From contig NZ_JASGBQ010000017.1 in NCBI RefSeq assembly GCF_030053595.1, positions 1 to 61,089 of the forward strand: DNA of 61,089 nt. Direction: 5' to 3'. The DNA comes from Fusibacillus kribbianus (GTDB lineage: Bacteria > Bacillota > Clostridia > Lachnospirales > Lachnospiraceae). Position 1 is the stretch's first letter. Each line of letters opens with the position of its first letter. The position numbers and the translations under genes were made by a program. Below are positions 58,835 to 61,089 of the stretch, piece after piece. Under the pieces are notes generated by a model. That model did no database searches. It saw nothing but the letters and a program-made list of their open reading frames with translations, and was not told the origin of the DNA.

Positions 58835-59815
58835 ATGACATTTGATTATTACTATGGATCCCAGGCGGATCAGTTCAGTTTCATACGCATTCCGCGGATC
58901 TTATTGACAGAGGAAATGTTCTCATCATTAACCCTGCAGTCAAAGATGCTGTATTCGATACTTCTGGACCGCATGTCCATTTCCATGAAGAATGGCTGGT
59001 TTGATGAAGAGAACCGAGCATACATTATCTACCAGATTTCAGAAATACAGGATGATCTTGGATTCTCAAAGAAAAAAGCCATGAATTATCTTGCTGAGTT
59101 GGAGAAGTTTGGTCTGGTAGAAAAGAAAAAGAGAGGATTTGGCCTGCCGAGCATTATATATGTGAAAAGCTTTCTGATTCGGAATGATGGTGCCAGAGGT
59201 GTCAATACAGGCACCTCTGATGAAAAAAGTATAGGGGACAGAGGTGTCGAAAACGGAATCTCTGGGGTGTTGAAATCGCACTCAGGAAGTGCCGAAAATG
59301 ATACCTCTGAGGTTCCCGAATCAATACCTCTGGAGGTTACGAAACCGATACCTCTAAGGAGTAATAATAATACTAATTATACTAACCTGAGTTATAACCA
59401 CTCTAATCATATCTCATCTGTTTCAGGATCAGATGAGGACGAGATGAGAAAACTCAAAGCTTATTCGGAAATGATTTCGGAGAATCTTGAACTTAAGTAT
59501 CTGAAGCAGAATCACAGATTTGACGAGGATCTGATAGATGGTATTTTTGATCTGATTCTTGAAGTGGTTATGAGCAAGAGCCCCACAACGGTGATCGCCA
59601 GCAATGAATATCCTACGGAATTGGTGAAGAGCAGGTTCCTGAAGCTGAATTCTTCGCACATTGAGTATGCGATTGACTGCTTTAATCAGAACAGTACAAA
59701 GGTCAGGAATATCAAGAAATATTTGCTGGCAATCCTGTTTAATGCACCGTCAACGATCAGCGGATATTATACTGCTGAGGTGCATCATGATATGCCATAT
59801 CTGGCGGCGAAATAG
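58835..59815 (+). CDS. RepA-type replication initiator of the second element
   Basis: 326 residues. The N-terminal RepA_N region is visible: FSFIRIPRILLTEEMFSSLT, then LQSKMLYSILLDRMSISMKN, followed by a winged-helix (FSKKKAMNYLAELEKFGLVEKKKRG). The middle is repetitive and Ser/Thr/Asn-rich; the C-terminus is a separate helical domain that resembles those in ICE and plasmid initiators. It may let the excised circle replicate. It lies 3 bp after the second parB. Confidence 0.88.
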   Translation: MTFDYYYGSQADQFSFIRIPRILLTEEMFSSLTLQSKMLYSILLDRMSISMKNGWFDEENRAYIIYQISEIQDDLGFSKKKAMNYLAELEKFGLVEKKKRGFGLPSIIYVKSFLIRNDGARGVNTGTSDEKSIGDRGVENGISGVLKSHSGSAENDTSEVPESIPLEVTKPIPLRSNNNTNYTNLSYNHSNHISSVSGSDEDEMRKLKAYSEMISENLELKYLKQNHRFDEDLIDGIFDLILEVVMSKSPTTVIASNEYPTELVKSRFLKLNSSHIEYAIDCFNQNSTKVRNIKKYLLAILFNAPSTISGYYTAEVHHDMPYLAAK

Positions 59816-59827
59816 GAGGAAAATAGA

Positions 59828-60121
59828 ATGCTTGTTTTGAAATTGATTGGAAAAATTTTATTACTGCCGGTCTGGGTGATCCTTGCGATCACCTGGCTGG
59901 TGGTGCATATCCTGGTTAGCATTTTCAGTATCTTTCATGGATTCTGGAAGGGGTTCTTTACACTGTTCACAGTCCTGGCGATTGCACTTGGAATGTATCA
60001 GAATGCGATAATCTTTGTGGGTGCAATTGCCTTTACATATGTAATTTTGGTTGCAGGAGCTATGGTTGATGTGTTGCTAGAAGAGGCAATGATGGGGATT
60101 GGAAGAGCAGTAGTTACTTAA
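59828..60121 (+). CDS. Small multi-helix membrane protein of the element
   Basis: 97 residues with three hydrophobic segments: KILLLPVWVILAITWLVVHI, FFTLFTVLAIALGMYQNAIIF and VGAIAFTYVILVAGAMVDVLL. It lies 12 bp after repA with AGGAGG upstream. Proteins of this look sit next to repA in clostridial conjugative elements. Function is unknown. Confidence 0.8.
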   Translation: MLVLKLIGKILLLPVWVILAITWLVVHILVSIFSIFHGFWKGFFTLFTVLAIALGMYQNAIIFVGAIAFTYVILVAGAMVDVLLEEAMMGIGRAVVT

Positions 60122-60340
60122 TGTGTGCGAGAAGAAGCCAGTGACACAGAGAAGCTATAGATCAGTTTGAAAGTAAATAAAGGAGATAGAATATGCCCCC
60201 GCTGACTTATGATAGTCGGCAGGGGCTTTGAATATATAGTCACTGATCGATGGTGAATTGTTTGTTTTATGAATTTCACTACTATGTTATAATGTATCTT
60301 AATGAGATTATTTTGTGTATTGAACGAGTGAGGTAACTGT
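60122..60340. other. Spacer with a stable hairpin
   Basis: GCCCC..GCTGACT pairs with AGTCGGC..GGGGC (about 60195-60230) around TATGAT, with one mismatched pair. An AAGGAG site just before it opens an 11-codon frame. There is no T tail, so it is not a simple terminator. It could be an origin or transfer-site structure. Confidence 0.4.
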
Positions 60341-60556
60341 ATGGTTAAAAATAAAATTGAAGTAGATGTAAAAGTTAGGTGCATTGAAGCGGGTAAGACA
60401 CAAGTTCAGATTGCTGAAGAAATAAATACAACAAGCCAATACGTGAATCGTATTATCAAAAAGAAGGATGGTATCATCAACCATACCTTTGTTCAGATGA
60501 TGGAGTCTCTTGGATATGACATCGAGATTATTTATTTACCGAGAGAGGAGAACTAA
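60341..60556 (+). CDS. Small XRE-type HTH protein
   Basis: 71 residues. VKVRCIEAGKTQVQIAEEIN followed by TTSQYVNRIIKKKDGI is a Cro/C1-like helix-turn-helix; the C-terminus is VQMMESLGYDIEIIYLPREEN. It is probably a regulator of the element. It is 2 bp upstream of the next small gene. Confidence 0.82.
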   Translation: MVKNKIEVDVKVRCIEAGKTQVQIAEEINTTSQYVNRIIKKKDGIINHTFVQMMESLGYDIEIIYLPREEN

Positions 60557-60558
60557 AA

Positions 60559-60849
60559 ATGGGTCAGTATACGGAATATTTAAATACACAGGCGGAAACG
60601 CTCTCCCCGATTGATGACGATTACGAAGAAAAACTATTGCTGACGGCATCACAATTTCGAGATTTTGGAGAAGCGCTTACTGATTTTATGGTAAGTCATG
60701 GGTATGACGGTGACCCAGAGAACATACCAGAAAAGGCAAAATATCTGCAGTCTTTATATAAAAAATCTCAGATAGATGACATTCCTAGAGATTTCAAAAA
60801 ATGGTTTATGCGAGGAATGAAGATAAAGCGGGAGACAGTATTCCCATAG
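60559..60849 (+). CDS. Small protein of unknown function in the element
   Basis: 96 residues, soluble and mixed-charge, no recognised domain. It starts MGQYTEYLNTQAETLSPIDD and ends FKKWFMRGMKIKRETVFP. It is directly after the XRE gene (2 bp apart), so it is probably co-transcribed with it. The pair could act as regulator and effector, but no toxin motif is seen. Confidence 0.7.
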   Translation: MGQYTEYLNTQAETLSPIDDDYEEKLLLTASQFRDFGEALTDFMVSHGYDGDPENIPEKAKYLQSLYKKSQIDDIPRDFKKWFMRGMKIKRETVFP

Positions 60850-60889
60850 AATTCCTCTGCTTTTATGATTTTTATAATTTTTGGGTAAT

Positions 60890-61011
60890 CTTTGCCTGAA
60901 CAGGCAAAGATCTGTAATCAGAAATCCGACAGGAACAGGACCGGCGTCTGCCGCCTGTTCCTGTCGTTTCATTGTGTCACAGTAAAAATAAACCCCCTGC
61001 TATGCAGGGGG
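60890..61011. repeat. Cluster of three perfect hairpins near the right edge
   Basis: CTTTGCCTG/CAGGCAAAG (60890-60898 with 60901-60909), CGACAGGAACAGG/CCTGTTCCTGTCG (60927-60939 with 60954-60966, inner CGGC/GCCG) and CCCCCTGC/GCAGGGGG (60993-61000 with 61004-61011) follow each other. None has a long T tail. No gene is seen in 60850-61089. Confidence 0.7.
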
Positions 61012-61089
61012 AGGGCAGTTCTTTAGATTAAAGTACTCCTATGCTAGAATAAAAGTAGGTCTGCAAACCACAAATATAAAAGCATAGGA

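Noticed and set aside
60890-61011. CRISPR array
   Set aside because: The three hairpins have different sequences; there is no repeated unit with spacers.

Overview
The window is the replication-origin region of a low-to-mid GC Firmicute, most likely a member of the Clostridia, family Lachnospiraceae. The order fumarase - gyrA - gyrB - recF - S4 protein - dnaN - dnaA on the minus strand, divergent from rpmH - rnpA - yidD - yidC - jag - mnmE - mnmG - rsmG - parA - parB on the plus strand, is the classical oriC neighbourhood. AdhE with a Rex operator, class I fumarase, NADP-type GdhA, a DUF3881 gene and a T-box seryl-tRNA synthetase fit an anaerobic gut clostridium.

Layout. 1-310: tandem promoters and leader of an rRNA operon that leaves the window leftwards; 311-398: tRNA-Ser. 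470-10416: minus-strand replication and topoisomerase block. 8783-9033 and 10417-10802 are the two halves of oriC, with DnaA boxes and a DnaA-trio unwinding element. 10803-21355: plus-strand ribosome, membrane-insertion, tRNA-modification and chromosome-partition genes, with three parS sites at 18849-18970. 21356-37371: adhE under a Rex operator, a Ktr/Trk K+ uptake pair followed by a KdpD/KdpE-like two-component system, glutamate dehydrogenase, an asparaginase / unknown protein / dicarboxylate symporter cluster, T-box-controlled serS and a DUF3881 gene.

37402-61089 is accessory DNA. A chromosomal tRNA-Arg(CCU) is cut in its anticodon loop by an integrated element, and no 3' half is seen in the window. 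The first element (about 37434-55604) carries a structured non-coding segment, its own complete tRNA-Arg(CCU), a parB-like gene and a truncated parA. Then come an MqsR-like toxin with an MqsA/Panacea-type antitoxin, a decayed conjugative-element topoisomerase III, a stress and chaperone cargo (HdeD, Hsp20, GroES, GroEL, two MarR regulators, flavodoxin, citrate synthase, DUF445), and an excisionase / four-HTH protein / tyrosine integrase / Fic module. At 55605 the element's left end starts again almost identically (att core, structured segment, tRNA-Arg, parB), now followed by intact parA, a second parB, a RepA-type initiator and small element genes. This is the start of a second, less degraded, tandem element that runs off the right edge.

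How the parts fit: the left two thirds is vertically inherited core. The right third looks like an integrative element family whose first copy lost its conjugation genes and now holds stress-response cargo. Both Hsp20 and GroESL there carry CIRCE (HrcA) operators, so the mobile cargo is wired into host heat-shock control. All functional calls are from reading the sequence; no searches were run.
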